From assembly GCA_913031335.1 (NCBI GenBank), contig CAJWGI010000111.1, forward strand, positions 1 to 5,414: a stretch of DNA of 5,414 bases, given 5' to 3'. Origin of the DNA: an uncultured Anaerolineales bacterium (GTDB lineage Bacteria > Chloroflexota > Anaerolineae > Anaerolineales > UBA11657). Under the pieces are notes generated by a model that did no database searches, was not told the DNA's origin, and worked only from the letters and a program-made list of their open reading frames with translations. Position 1 is the stretch's first letter, and each line of letters starts with the position of its first letter. A program made the translations under genes and the position numbers. Positions 5,347 to 5,414 of this stretch are shown here, in pieces.

Positions 5347-5414
5347 TCACTCTTTGCGGAACTGCAGGCAGTAATGGTGAAAGGTGTTGCTCACCCAGGC
5401 GCTGCCCATGCCGT
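5347..5414 (-). CDS. C-terminal end of an unrecognised protein, 5' part outside window
   Basis: The minus strand reads GMGSAWVSNTFHHYCLQFRK, then E and a TGA stop (5349-5347), starting two bases in from the right edge. Only 21 codons are visible, so reading frame choice rests on protein-like composition, because the other two frames look less natural. No family can be named. Its transcript would run toward the serS promoter about 175 bp downstream; no clear terminator is seen between them. Confidence 0.45.
   Translation of the reverse strand, partial: GMGSAWVSNTFHHYCLQFRKE

Overview
The window is high-GC bacterial chromosome with six genes that are complete or clearly identified, plus a poorly understood stretch at the right edge. 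A Chloroflexota-like bacterium is my best guess. It rests on a serine T-box in front of serS, a fused gamma-alpha KorA-type 2-oxoacid:ferredoxin oxidoreductase, a Trm112-like protein and the high GC. Actinobacteria or another T-box-bearing lineage is not excluded, and the sequence contains no taxonomic marker such as rRNA.

Layout. Positions 1-2095 (minus strand) form a two-gene unit: a GntR/FCD transcription regulator, then korA, which runs off the left edge (458 codons visible). The regulator has a consensus promoter (TTGACA, 18 bp, TATAAT). A palindrome and a 9-bp tandem repeat lie over its -10 and expected start, which looks like an autoregulatory operator. Positions 2096-2253 are a divergent intergenic region. 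From it a plus-strand unit reads away: a 74-residue Trm112-like zinc-ribbon protein (2254-2478), then a 190-residue HEAT-repeat protein (2523-3095), separated by a 44-nt gap that holds a strong hairpin.

A minus-strand unit converges on this with only 7 bp between the stop codons: serS (3608-4876), then a DUF456-like membrane protein (3103-3597), 10 nt apart. In front of serS, about 4907-5136 is an untranslated leader that I read as a serine-specific T-box riboswitch. It has an AGAGAG bulge, a distal loop, a candidate UCC specifier, the TGGC acceptor-binding motif in a 7-nt bulge, a well-paired antiterminator and a competing GC-rich stem. A promoter (TTGCAC, 18 bp, TATAAT) lies just upstream.

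The right edge (5187-5414, minus strand) holds the last 21 codons of an unrecognised gene. After it comes a 46-codon coding-like stretch with no start codon and an in-frame TAG just before it, probably a remnant or the product of a frameshift.

How the genes work together: uncharged tRNA-Ser should raise serS expression, and probably that of the adjoining membrane gene. The FCD regulator probably controls itself and the co-transcribed 2-oxoacid oxidoreductase in response to a small organic acid; that ligand is inference. I found no mobile element, CRISPR array, tRNA or rRNA. The most informative content is in the two regulatory regions.
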